DNA from: an uncultured Algibacter sp.
GTDB taxonomy: Bacteria > Bacteroidota > Bacteroidia > Flavobacteriales > Flavobacteriaceae
Reading direction: 5' to 3'
Assembly: GCA_937958265.1 (NCBI GenBank)
Contig: CALGNX010000009.1
Coordinates: 1 to 64,000 of the forward strand
Length of the DNA: 64,000 bases
Shown one piece after another: positions 41,503 to 50,794 of this stretch. Position 1 is the stretch's first letter, and each line of letters begins with the position of its first letter. The position numbers and the translations under genes are program-made. Below the pieces are notes generated by a model that saw only the letters and a program-made list of their open reading frames with translations, did not search any database and was not told the DNA's origin.

Positions 41503-41724
41503 TTTTTAAAATATTAAAATAATTGTTTAATGTGCTAAGCAACAAAATTATGAAGGATTGTCAAAAATAACATAGCAGAAAAAATATTTTAAGCTTTTTG
41601 CAGTATTTCGGGTGAAATAATCTATTTTTTTTAATAGGTCCCCATTTTTATAGGGTATAAATAAAAACAACTTGCTATTTAATAGAAACCACCCTAATTT
41701 ATTTAAAGTAAAAAGATAAAAATT

Positions 41725-41732
41725 TATATTTG
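41725..41732 (+). promoter_or_regulatory. Candidate GSII promoter -7 element
   Basis: TATATTTG, 40 bp upstream of the GSII ATG. Confidence 0.55.
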
Positions 41733-41771
41733 TGTTATTAACAATCAACATTTTATCACAAACTATTCATT

Positions 41772-42791
41772 ATGGCTAAAATTAAATTAGAATACATTTG
41801 GTTAGACGGTTACTTTCCAACCCAAAACTTAAGGAGTAAAACTAAAGTTGAAGAGCATGAAAATTTTAAAGGAACACTTGAGGAATTGGACTTATGGTCT
41901 TTTGATGGTTCTTCTACAAAGCAAGCTTCTGGTGGGGCTTCAGATTGTATTTTAAAACCAGTTGCTATTTACCCAGATCCGTCTCGTATTAACGGTTGGT
42001 TAGTGATGACGGAAGTAATGAATGCAGACGGAACACCACACGTTTCAAATGCGAGAGCTACTATTGAAGATGATGATAACGATTTCTGGTTCGGGTTTGA
42101 GCAAGAATATTTTATTATGGATACAGATACCGATTTGCCATTAGGCTTCCCTAGAGGCGGGTATCCAGCACCACAAGGTATGTACTATTGCTCAGTTGGA
42201 GGAAAAAATACACACGGCCGCCATTTTGTTGAAGAGCATGCTAATTTATGTATTGAGGCAGGGCTAAACTTTGAAGGTATTAACCAAGAGGTTGCATCTG
42301 GCCAATGGGAATACCAATTGTTTGCAAAAGGCGCTAAAAAGGCTGGAGACGAAATTTGGATATCTAGATATTTATTAGATCGTTTAACAGAGGGACGTGG
42401 TATGTATATTGAATATCACCCAAAACCTTTAGGTAAAGATATGGATTGGAATGGCTCAGGAATGCATGCCAATTTCTCTAATAGTATATTAAGAACATGC
42501 GGATCAAAAGAAAAGTATGCCGAGATTTGTGAAGCTTTCCGTCCGGTAGTAAAAGAGCACATCGAAGTTTATGGTGAGTTTAACGATCAGCGTTTAACGG
42601 GAGATCATGAAACAGCTGCAATAACCGATTTTTCTTGGGGTGTTTCAGATAGAGGAGCCTCTATTCGTATTCCAATTATTGCTGTAGAAAAGGGGTATAA
42701 AGGTTGGTTAGAAGATCGCCGCCCATCTTCAAACGCAGATCCATATAAAATTGCTTCTAGGATTATTAAAACAGTAAAGCCGATAAAGTAA
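41772..42791 (+). CDS. Glutamine synthetase, type II-like (beta-grasp domain)
   Basis: 339 aa; LWSFDGSSTKQASGGASDCILKPVAIYPDP, FGFEQEYFIMD, GRGMYIEYHPKPLGKDMDWNGSGMHANFS. Confidence 0.94.
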   Translation: MAKIKLEYIWLDGYFPTQNLRSKTKVEEHENFKGTLEELDLWSFDGSSTKQASGGASDCILKPVAIYPDPSRINGWLVMTEVMNADGTPHVSNARATIEDDDNDFWFGFEQEYFIMDTDTDLPLGFPRGGYPAPQGMYYCSVGGKNTHGRHFVEEHANLCIEAGLNFEGINQEVASGQWEYQLFAKGAKKAGDEIWISRYLLDRLTEGRGMYIEYHPKPLGKDMDWNGSGMHANFSNSILRTCGSKEKYAEICEAFRPVVKEHIEVYGEFNDQRLTGDHETAAITDFSWGVSDRGASIRIPIIAVEKGYKGWLEDRRPSSNADPYKIASRIIKTVKPIK

Positions 42792-42816
42792 TAACGTAGT
42801 TTATATTTTGAAAAAA

Positions 42817-42848
42817 AACATCAACATTTATATGTTGGTGTTTTTTTG
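42817..42848 (+). terminator. Terminator after GSII
   Basis: ACATCAACA-tttata-TGTTGGTGTTTTTTT. Confidence 0.8.
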
Positions 42849-43061
42849 TTTTATAAAGGTAGTTTTATTTAACCTAATATTAAAATATTCTATTTTTATA
42901 CACAGACTTAATCGTATGCTGTTAGCAGGCCTTTAAATTAGTATTGAATATTTTAATTTGTAGTTTTAAAACATAAGTTGGGTCTTGTATTGTTTGGTGT
43001 AGATTTTAAGCACCATAAACAAATAATAATGTTGTAGTATTTTAAAATATTGTGTTTAGAA

Positions 43062-43099
43062 ATAAAAGACCCCTTGCGTATAAGCAAGGGGTCTTTTAT
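43062..43099 (-). terminator. Terminator after the YceI-family gene
   Basis: 16-bp perfect arms ATAAAAGACCCCTTGC ... GCAAGGGGTCTTTTAT. Confidence 0.85.
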
Positions 43100-43121
43100 A
43101 ACTGTGTTTACTTACGTATAG

Positions 43122-43775
43122 TTAAGATTTAATAGCTCGAACGTATATTTTTAACTCCATGTCGTCGTTAATAAATTTATCACCTAAATTTTTGAAAATA
43201 GACTTTGAGCCATATTGTACGTTCCATTTAGTTCTGTCTATTGTAAAGACTTCGCTAGTAAGGGTTAGTGAATTACCTTCCTCACTTAGCATTACAGGGA
43301 ATGTTACATTGTTTTCAATGCCCTTAAGTTTTAAGTTTCCAGAAAGCATTATTTTATCTTTTTTCGTTTCTAAACCAGTAATGGTAAAGCTAGCAGTAGG
43401 GTATTGTTCAACATCAAAAAAGTCGGCACCTTTTAGGTGTCCTGTAAGTTTAGCATTACCTTCGTCACTTCCAGGAATATCTAAAACAGTAATAGTACCC
43501 ATTTCAATATTAAAAGAGCCACCAACAATATCCCCATCGTTAACTTCTAATGTTCCGTTTTCAAAAGCAAGAACTCCATTATGAGCTCCAGTAGGCTTAA
43601 AGCCTTTCCATCTAATTACAGATGATGCCCTATCCAAAGTATAGCTAATTGTATTTGTAGTTTCTTCAACGTTTACAGCTTTTGTTGTTTCAGCCTCTTT
43701 TGCCTTGTCTTTACATCCTGTTACAGATATGGATAAAGCAGTTATAAATAATAAGCTTGCAAGTTTTGTTTTCAT
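43122..43775 (-). CDS. YceI-family lipoprotein
   Basis: SVTGCKDKAKE lipobox; SVIRWKGFKPTGAHNGVLAFENGTLEV; YPTASFTITG. Confidence 0.93.
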   Translation of the reverse strand: MKTKLASLLFITALSISVTGCKDKAKEAETTKAVNVEETTNTISYTLDRASSVIRWKGFKPTGAHNGVLAFENGTLEVNDGDIVGGSFNIEMGTITVLDIPGSDEGNAKLTGHLKGADFFDVEQYPTASFTITGLETKKDKIMLSGNLKLKGIENNVTFPVMLSEEGNSLTLTSEVFTIDRTKWNVQYGSKSIFKNLGDKFINDDMELKIYVRAIKS

Positions 43776-43848
43776 GATAAATTATTTTAGTTCATTTAGT
43801 CGTAAAATTACAAATAAGCTATCAAAAAAAAAATTAAATTAATTTTAT

Positions 43849-43859
43849 GACATTATGTC
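43849..43859. promoter_or_regulatory. Palindrome GACAT-T-ATGTC at the grpE promoter
   Basis: GACATTATGTC, 19 bp upstream of the TACTTTTG -7 element at 43879-43886. Confidence 0.5.
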
Positions 43860-43878
43860 GTTTTTACAATAATGGCAG

Positions 43879-43886
43879 TACTTTTG
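43879..43886 (+). promoter_or_regulatory. Candidate grpE promoter -7 element
   Basis: TACTTTTG (exact TAnnTTTG). Confidence 0.55.
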
Positions 43887-43918
43887 TCTTTAGTAAAAGA
43901 CAATAAATTAAGTTTATA

Positions 43919-44467
43919 ATGAGTAATAAAGATAAAAGCGACATAGAAAACGAGCAGGTAGAGAGCGTGCAACCAGAGGCAATGGATGTTGAAGAACAAC
44001 AGGCTGAGGTCTTATCAACAGAAGAAAAATTAGAGGTTGAGTTAAAACAGGAAAAAGACAAGTTTTTACGTTTATTTGCTGAGTTTGAGAATTATAAAAG
44101 ACGCACAGCAAAGGAGCGTATTGAGTTGTTTTCAACAGCAAGTGAAGGTGTTATGAAAACATTATTACCTGTTTTAGATGATTTTGAGCGTGCATTAACT
44201 CATATTGAAGATGATAAGGAAGCTGAGGAATTACGTAAAGGTGTTTTATTAATTTATAATAAATTAGTAAGTACTCTAGAGCAAAAAGGATTAAAGGTCA
44301 TGGAAGTAAATAAGGGAGATACTTTTAATGCGGACAGTCATGAAGCCATTACCCAAATTCCAGCACCTACCGATGATATGAAAGGGAAAATTATAGATAT
44401 TGTTGAAAAGGGCTATCTTTTAGGTGAAAAAGTAATTCGTTTTCCAAAGGTAGTAATAGGGCAATAA
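43919..44467 (+). CDS. grpE: Nucleotide exchange factor GrpE
   Basis: FAEFENYKRRTAKERIE; VLDDFERAL; HEAITQIPAP; GYLLGEKVIRFPKVVIG. Confidence 0.97.
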   Translation: MSNKDKSDIENEQVESVQPEAMDVEEQQAEVLSTEEKLEVELKQEKDKFLRLFAEFENYKRRTAKERIELFSTASEGVMKTLLPVLDDFERALTHIEDDKEAEELRKGVLLIYNKLVSTLEQKGLKVMEVNKGDTFNADSHEAITQIPAPTDDMKGKIIDIVEKGYLLGEKVIRFPKVVIGQ

Positions 44468-44522
44468 GTAGTATTATTAATTTTTAAAAAAGCCTTTCTA
44501 TTAAGTGAGAGGGTAAAACGCG

Positions 44523-45647
44523 ATGGCTAAAAGAGATTATTACGATATATTAGGAATTAGTAAAGGCGCATCTGCCGCAGAGATTAAGAAAGCATATAGA
44601 AAAAAAGCTATTGAATTTCATCCGGATAAGAATCCAGACGATAAAACAGCAGAAGCGAAGTTTAAAGAAGCTGCAGAAGCTTATGAAATATTAAGCGATG
44701 ATAATAAAAAGGCGAGGTATGACCAGTATGGACATCAGGCCTTTGAGAATGGCGGCGGTGGCGGCGGCGGCTTTGGTGGTGGCGGAATGAATATGGATGA
44801 CATATTCAGTCAGTTTGGTGATATTTTCGGCGGCGGCGGCGGTGGCTTTTCAGGATTTGGCGGTGGCGGAGGTCAGCGTCGCGTTAAGGGAAGTAATCTA
44901 AGAATTCGTGTTAAATTAACCTTAGAGGAAATAGCTAATGGCGTAGAGAAAAAGGTAAAAGTTAAGCGTAAGGTGCAAGCACCTGGAACTACTTATAAAA
45001 CTTGCTCTACATGTAACGGAAGCGGCCAAGTAACCCGTATTGCAAATACCATCTTAGGTAGGATGCAGACCTCTGCACCTTGTAACGTTTGTGGTGGTGC
45101 AGGCCAAACTATTGATAAAAAACCAGCCGATGCAGATGCGCAAGGACTAAAAGTAACAGAAGAAACGGTATCTATAAAAATACCAGCAGGTGTTGTTGAT
45201 GGTATGCAGCTTAAGGTTTCTGGAAAAGGTAATGGGGCACCCGGTAATGGTATTTCTGGAGATTTAATTGTGGTGATTGAAGAGGAAGATCATGAGGAAT
45301 TACAACGTGAGGGCGATAATTTACATTATGATTTGTACATAAGTTTTCCAGATGCCATTTTAGGAACTTCAAAAGAGATTAATACTGTTACGGGTAAAGT
45401 ACGTATTAAAGTAGAAGCTGGTGTACAGTCGGGGAAAATTTTGCGTCTGCGCGGAAAGGGTATCCCAAATATAAACGGTTACGCAAAAGGCGATTTACTT
45501 GTTCATGTAAATGTATGGACGCCTAAAACGTTAAATAAGCAGCAAAAGGACTTTTTTGAATCTATGCAGGAAAATGAGCATTTTTCTCCTAAGCCAGAAA
45601 GTTCAGATAAATCTTTTTTTGAAAAAGTTAAAGATATGTTTTCGTAA
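44523..45647 (+). CDS. dnaJ: Molecular chaperone DnaJ
   Basis: [35 protein letters not shown]; Gly-rich region; CSTCNGSG and CNVCGGAG zinc motifs (only two CxxCxGxG motifs seen). Confidence 0.96.
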   Translation: MAKRDYYDILGISKGASAAEIKKAYRKKAIEFHPDKNPDDKTAEAKFKEAAEAYEILSDDNKKARYDQYGHQAFENGGGGGGGFGGGGMNMDDIFSQFGDIFGGGGGGFSGFGGGGGQRRVKGSNLRIRVKLTLEEIANGVEKKVKVKRKVQAPGTTYKTCSTCNGSGQVTRIANTILGRMQTSAPCNVCGGAGQTIDKKPADADAQGLKVTEETVSIKIPAGVVDGMQLKVSGKGNGAPGNGISGDLIVVIEEEDHEELQREGDNLHYDLYISFPDAILGTSKEINTVTGKVRIKVEAGVQSGKILRLRGKGIPNINGYAKGDLLVHVNVWTPKTLNKQQKDFFESMQENEHFSPKPESSDKSFFEKVKDMFS

Positions 45648-45723
45648 AGTGTAAATGATGCACATACTGTTGTATTTAATATGGCATTTAGTAATTTTAC
45701 TACTTTCTTTGCAACTATTAAGA

Positions 45724-45763
45724 AAAAAGAAAAAACCACTTTTTAAAAGTGGTTTTTTCTTTT
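45724..45763. terminator. Terminator after dnaJ
   Basis: AAAAGAAAAAACCACTTTT-TAAAAGTGGTTTTTTCTTTT. Confidence 0.8.
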
Positions 45764-46109
45764 TAAATAAGCTGGTGTAACTTTAAATTATATCTAAGGA
45801 TACTTGCTTTATAATTAAGTTCCATTTATTTAAAAATTGAGGTTTCTTATAGTTGTACATAATTTGCTGTTATTCAAAAGTTTTGACGCGCTTTATTTTC
45901 ATTAAAAATAAATTAAATAATGTTCTAGGCGTTGTTATGGTAAGGTTGGAGTTGTTGTAATGTTACAGGGCTTTTTCTTGTTACTTCATATTCTAGCCTT
46001 AGTTATATAAAAATAGTATATACCTATTGTAATTATGCTATTATACCGCATACGTGAACCCTTTAACATATGTTTTAAGCTACTAACAAATAAGGGCATT
46101 AAAATACAG

Positions 46110-46154
46110 AAAAAAAAAGACTGAACCATGATAACATGGTTCAGTCTTTTTTTT
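46110..46154 (-). terminator. Terminator downstream of the OmpA-like gene
   Basis: AAAAAAAAGACTGAACCATG-ataa-CATGGTTCAGTCTTTTTTTT. Confidence 0.8.
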
Positions 46155-46238
46155 GTTTAACTAAATTATTAAATAATAAATAGCGATTATTTAATAAATT
46201 CCACTAATTACTATAATAGTGTTTAGAGTATTATAAAA

Positions 46239-47336
46239 TTAGTTGTTAATAACTCTAAACTCAGTTCTTCTATTTCTTTGGTGTTGGTCAGCAGAGCAAT
46301 TAACACCATTAGAACAACGGTTAACTAGTCTTGTTTCTCCAAAACCTCTTGCAGTTAAACGGCTTCTTGAAATACCTTTTGATACTAAGTAGTTCACAAC
46401 AGAGTTAGCACGTTGCTGAGATAAAGACATATTAAAATCATCATTACCTCTTGAATCTGTATGAGACATGATTTCAACATTTACAGGCTTGCTGTTAAGT
46501 AAAGTAAAAAGATTCTCGTCGATAGTTCTTTTAGATGCCGCTGTTATACGCGCACTACCAGTTTCGTAAAAAATAGGTAAAGCATTAGCTTCAAATAATC
46601 CACAATCAACTTCTTCCCACGTAGTAATACCTCCTTTTTTAGCTAAAACAGTTCTTGTAACAGTTTGTGTTTTTGCAGGAATAGTATTAGATCTAGTAGT
46701 AGCAGAAGTTGCTAAAACTTGACGTTTTACTACAGAATACTGTGCTGGGATATCAATTTGATCCATACGAGCAGGAGTTTTAACAACTTGCTTTCTATAA
46801 GTTCCCGAAACTAAATTAACAGGTGTGTTAGACACGGTAGCATCCTGAGCTAAAGTAGTGAAAGAAACTTCTCTGTATTGCGCTGGATAACCAACAAAAC
46901 AAGCAACCATACAATCTTCCTTGTTTGGAGAGTCACAAGCTGTCTCCTTGTATTCCCATCCTGAGGTTGCAGGGTAAGTCTCGAAAGTTCTTGCATTGGT
47001 TCCAAAAGTAGCAGGAATAATTTTAAGGTCACTTCTTCCTTCTTTTTTAGTGTACGGCACATCAACAGTTTCGTATACTGCAGGAACGTAAACTAATTTT
47101 TTAGAAGCTTCCTTAATAAGAACGCGATCCTCTACTGTTTTGTAAGTTGCAGGCACAACCTGTAAAGTTGTGTAAGCAGGGTAAACTTCAATAGTTTCTT
47201 GCACGTCTTTAAATTCATCCTTTGTAATACATTTTACGTAGCATTTTCCTGGTTCTGGGCTTGCAGGTAAATTTTGGGCTTTAGCAACGCCTAAACCAAA
47301 TAAGACTGTTAAGCCTAATAATAAATTTGTTTTCAT
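46239..47336 (-). CDS. OmpA-family protein with N-terminal PAxY-type repeats
   Basis: Signal peptide; C-terminal OmpA: NVEIMSHTDSRGNDDFNMSLSQQRANSVVNYLVSKGISRSRLTARGFGE. Multiple VPAxYxTV units in the N-terminal half. Confidence 0.92.
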   Translation of the reverse strand: MKTNLLLGLTVLFGLGVAKAQNLPASPEPGKCYVKCITKDEFKDVQETIEVYPAYTTLQVVPATYKTVEDRVLIKEASKKLVYVPAVYETVDVPYTKKEGRSDLKIIPATFGTNARTFETYPATSGWEYKETACDSPNKEDCMVACFVGYPAQYREVSFTTLAQDATVSNTPVNLVSGTYRKQVVKTPARMDQIDIPAQYSVVKRQVLATSATTRSNTIPAKTQTVTRTVLAKKGGITTWEEVDCGLFEANALPIFYETGSARITAASKRTIDENLFTLLNSKPVNVEIMSHTDSRGNDDFNMSLSQQRANSVVNYLVSKGISRSRLTARGFGETRLVNRCSNGVNCSADQHQRNRRTEFRVINN

Positions 47337-47466
47337 AAAAAATTAAGTTAATGGTTAATTTATATCTGTTTAGACACACAAAAAAAGAATAGGTCACAAA
47401 AAATGTGAATTTTAACACGTATTAATTTCAATTGATTGTTGTTATTCTAAAATTTTAAAATTTGCC

Positions 47467-48321
47467 TTAAGAAAACACAACTGTTTTGTTGTTGAAAACC
47501 AGAACCTTACGTTCGGAATGTAATTTTACAGCGTTGGCAAGTACAATTTTTTCTAAATCTCGACCTTTAGTAATCAAGTCTGAAATAGCATGGGTATGTG
47601 TTACCCTGGTAACATCTTGTTCAATAATGGGGCCGGCATCTAGCTCTTCTGTAACATAATGGCTTGTTGCTCCAATAATTTTAACCCCACGCTTATAAGC
47701 GGAGTGGTATGGTTTTGCACCCACAAACGCGGGTAAAAAAGAGTGGTGAATATTAATTATTTTATTTGGATACTCGTTAATCAGTGTTTTAGATATTATT
47801 TGCATGTATCTAGCAAGTACAATAAAATCTATTTTATTAGCTTTTAGTAGCGCTAGTTGTTGCGCTTCAGCATCTTGTTTAGTGCTCTTGGTTACAGGAA
47901 TGTGATAAAAAGGAATTTTAAAATTATCAGCAATTGTTTTTAAATCTAAGTGATTACTAATAATAAAAGGAATTTCCAGATTAAGTTCACCGGAGTTATA
48001 GCGCCCAAGTAAATCATATAAACAGTGGTCGTATTTCGATATAAAAAGGGCCATTTTCGGCTTTTTTTCCGAGGAGTAAACACGCCACTTCATTTCAAAT
48101 TTATCGGCAAGGCCCTCTTTAAAAATAGTTTTGAAATTATCTGTACAAAAATCTTTGTCATTAAATTCGCTTTCTAAGCGCATAAAAAAAATATCTTGTT
48201 CTCTATCAACATGCTGGTCTATGTATACAATATTACCGCCTTTTTTAGCAATAAAGTTTGTAACCGAAGCTATAATGTTAGCTCTATCTTTACAATAAAT
48301 TAAAATCGTAATCTTATTCAT
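47467..48321 (-). CDS. purU: Formyltetrahydrofolate deformylase
   Basis: N-terminal ACT domain; NIHHSFLPAFVGAKPYHSAYKRGVKIIGATSHYVTEELDAGPIIEQDV. Confidence 0.95.
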   Translation of the reverse strand: MNKITILIYCKDRANIIASVTNFIAKKGGNIVYIDQHVDREQDIFFMRLESEFNDKDFCTDNFKTIFKEGLADKFEMKWRVYSSEKKPKMALFISKYDHCLYDLLGRYNSGELNLEIPFIISNHLDLKTIADNFKIPFYHIPVTKSTKQDAEAQQLALLKANKIDFIVLARYMQIISKTLINEYPNKIINIHHSFLPAFVGAKPYHSAYKRGVKIIGATSHYVTEELDAGPIIEQDVTRVTHTHAISDLITKGRDLEKIVLANAVKLHSERKVLVFNNKTVVFS

Positions 48322-48679
48322 AAGGTGTATTTAATTGCTTATAAAATTAATTTAAAATCGCTATATAATGTAAGATTATGAATATATTATCTAAAATATT
48401 TTATAGATAACACTTCCCGGATAAATTTTTTGTGAAACTGTATGCCCTGTGTTTTTTGTTAATTTTTATACGTAAAGGAAAGTTATAGCTTAAAATTTAC
48501 GAATGTTTTAGGATACAAAAGAAAGATGTATTTAAAAGTAAAAGCACTTTAAGTATCTTATCAAGACTAATAATGTGGTCACCTTAATAATTCCTTAATT
48601 ATAAGGTGTATGTATCGTCTATTTAAACGACAATTATTAGTAATGAATAAACATAGAGCGCATTAAAGCGTCTATTGTA

Positions 48680-49075
48680 TTACAGGGTAAGGAGCCAGGA
48701 ATTTTGTAACTTTTTAAACTTTTTTAATTCACTACGTAAAATAGGTAGAAAATCCTTGCCGTTACTATTAGCGCGCTCTAATCTAGAAGCATTCTTGTAT
48801 AATTTGTTCGTAATACGTTTAAGTGTTGCAACATGTTTATATTTCTTATCTGAAGCACGCTCTAATTCTGCATTCATAATTTCAGGAGCTAAAGCTACAG
48901 ATTGTTGTATAATATCACCTGTAAAATAAATGTCAATATCTTCAGATCCATCTGGTTTTAAGTGAGATAAATTATAGTTTAGATATAAAGATATGCTTTG
49001 AGATAAAGTGAAAATTTCCAATGCTTTTTTATAAACAGGTAAGTCCGATAGATTTGATGGGCTATTGTATAACAT
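48680..49075 (-). CDS. Putative four-helix-bundle-type small protein
   Basis: 131-aa ORF, helical; DLPVYKKALEIFTLSQSISLYLN start resembles four-helix-bundle (23S IVS-like) proteins. Confidence 0.5.
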   Translation of the reverse strand: MLYNSPSNLSDLPVYKKALEIFTLSQSISLYLNYNLSHLKPDGSEDIDIYFTGDIIQQSVALAPEIMNAELERASDKKYKHVATLKRITNKLYKNASRLERANSNGKDFLPILRSELKKFKKLQNSWLLTL

Positions 49076-49152
49076 AATCTCTAGCTAATAACATTTTTAT
49101 CAAAATTACTCACAAGGAAACAATATTTGCTTTCGATTTTAATGTGAAATTG

Positions 49153-49160
49153 TATATTTG
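49153..49160 (+). promoter_or_regulatory. Candidate promoter of the Lrp/AsnC gene
   Basis: TATATTTG, with TTTG at 49126-49129. Confidence 0.5.
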
Positions 49161-49198
49161 CTTTAATAATTAATTATTTTTAGTAACATTCCCTTTAA

Positions 49199-49642
49199 AT
49201 GTATATCGACTCAACCAACAGTAAAATTTTAAAATGTTTACAGCATAATGCGAGACTTTCCAATGCGGAAATAGGAAGGCAGGTAGGTATTAGTTCGCCT
49301 GCTGTTTCAGAACGGATTAAAAAAATGGAAGATTTTGGGGTAATAGAAGGTTATAAAACAATTGTATCCCCTTACGAAGTAGGCTATCAATTTAAAGCAA
49401 TAATAACCTTAAGAGCCTTTATGGGTAAATTAAAACCATTTTTAGATAAGGTGCAGACTTACAATGAGGTTATTAACTGTTATCGTATTACAGGAGACGA
49501 GAATATCGTTATGGAAGTTGTTCTTAAAAATCAAAAACACCTAGAAGCCTTTATAGACCAGCTTATAAGTTATGGTGAATCTAAAACTCAAATTGTATTA
49601 TCTAGAGTAGTAAAGCATAAAGAACTCATACCAACCCAGTAG
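49199..49642 (+). CDS. Lrp/AsnC family transcriptional regulator
   Basis: NSKILKCLQHNARLSNAEIGRQVGISSPAVSERIKKMEDFGVIEGYK. Confidence 0.96.
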   Translation: MYIDSTNSKILKCLQHNARLSNAEIGRQVGISSPAVSERIKKMEDFGVIEGYKTIVSPYEVGYQFKAIITLRAFMGKLKPFLDKVQTYNEVINCYRITGDENIVMEVVLKNQKHLEAFIDQLISYGESKTQIVLSRVVKHKELIPTQ

Positions 49643-49757
49643 CCTTAAAGTAAAGCGACCTTGTTTTTTATTATTTTATAGGTTAGTACTTGGTAAGCTA
49701 AAAATTAAAATTATTAATTACTAGTTTTTAATATTATAAACACTATAAAACGTCTAA

Positions 49758-49852
49758 AATTTGGGCGTTACCCGAAAAGGGTCAGGCTTTTCGTTACAAG
49801 TCCTCGCACCTCCTGCGTCGGGCTGTGGGCTTTACTCTACAATCCTTAACGC
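49758..49852 (-). repeat. Interspersed intergenic element, copy 2
   Basis: Reverse complement GCGTTAAGGATTGTAGAGTAAAGCCCACAGCCCGACGCAGGAGGTGCGAGGACTTGTAACGAAAAGCCTGACCCTTTTCGGGTAACGCCCAAATT. Confidence 0.92.
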
Positions 49853-50071
49853 AAAAAAAAAGCAGATAAAATAAAAGTAAGTAAAGCAAATAACGTTTAA
49901 AACGGAAACCGATTTAAATAAACCTGTAATAGTATTATTTTACCGGCGTTTTAGCTAAGCTTTATAAAAGCACATTTTAAGGGCTTACTAATAATTACAA
50001 ATACTACATGCTAAAAGGTACATTACATTTATTTTTTGTAAGTTGCTCCAGCATTTTAAGACTAATTTTTT

Positions 50072-50794
50072 ATGTGTACAGTAACCATAACGCCAATTGG
50101 GGAAAACGACTTTGTTCTTACCTCAAATAGAGATGAATCGCCAGAGCGTATACCAATGCCCCCGGCATTTTATACTATTAATAACACAAAATTACTTTTT
50201 CCTAAGGATAAAAAAGGAGGTACTTGGGTTGGTATTAGTCAAAAAAAGAGAATAATCTGTTTGCTAAATGGTGGTTTTGTTAAGCATAAACGCCAACCTA
50301 GTTACAAAAAAAGTAGAGGTATTGTGGTAAACGATTTTATGTTAGCAGATACCATTGTGTCAACCATTGAAAATTACGATTTTGAAAATATAGAACCCTT
50401 TACAATAGTTATTGCAGATTGGAATTCAAATTTAAAATTTTACGAGCTCGTTTGGGATGGTAAATGTAAGCACTTTACAGAATTGACTTCCAATTCCCGA
50501 ATTTGGTCCTCTTCCACATTATATAATGAACGTATGCAAAGCGAGCGGCAAAATTGGTTTGATGATTTTAATGCTACCTCTACCGTAAATGCAGAATCTT
50601 TATTGGATTTTCATACAAAAAAAGATAATAAAAATATGGATTACGGCGTAATTATGGATCGTGGTAATGTAAAAACAACTAGTATTACGCAAATTGTAAA
50701 AACAGGTAATGCTGTTACAATGCATTATAAAAATAGGATAAGTGGACTGGATTCTTATGAAACTTTTAATTTTTCTGAAATAATAAATGGATAA
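50072..50794 (+). CDS. NRDE (TANGO2) family protein
   Basis: MCTVTITPIGENDFVLTSNRDESPERIP; GGTWVGISQKKRIICLLNGG. Confidence 0.9.
   Translation: MCTVTITPIGENDFVLTSNRDESPERIPMPPAFYTINNTKLLFPKDKKGGTWVGISQKKRIICLLNGGFVKHKRQPSYKKSRGIVVNDFMLADTIVSTIENYDFENIEPFTIVIADWNSNLKFYELVWDGKCKHFTELTSNSRIWSSSTLYNERMQSERQNWFDDFNATSTVNAESLLDFHTKKDNKNMDYGVIMDRGNVKTTSITQIVKTGNAVTMHYKNRISGLDSYETFNFSEIING

Noticed and set aside
43159-43584. 141-aa plus-strand ORF opposite YceI
   Set aside because: Antisense shadow of a lipoprotein gene with a clear lipobox and YceI motifs.
44750-44880. GGC/GGT-rich tract
   Set aside because: Encodes the normal Gly-rich linker of DnaJ; not a distinct DNA repeat or Z-DNA element worth claiming.
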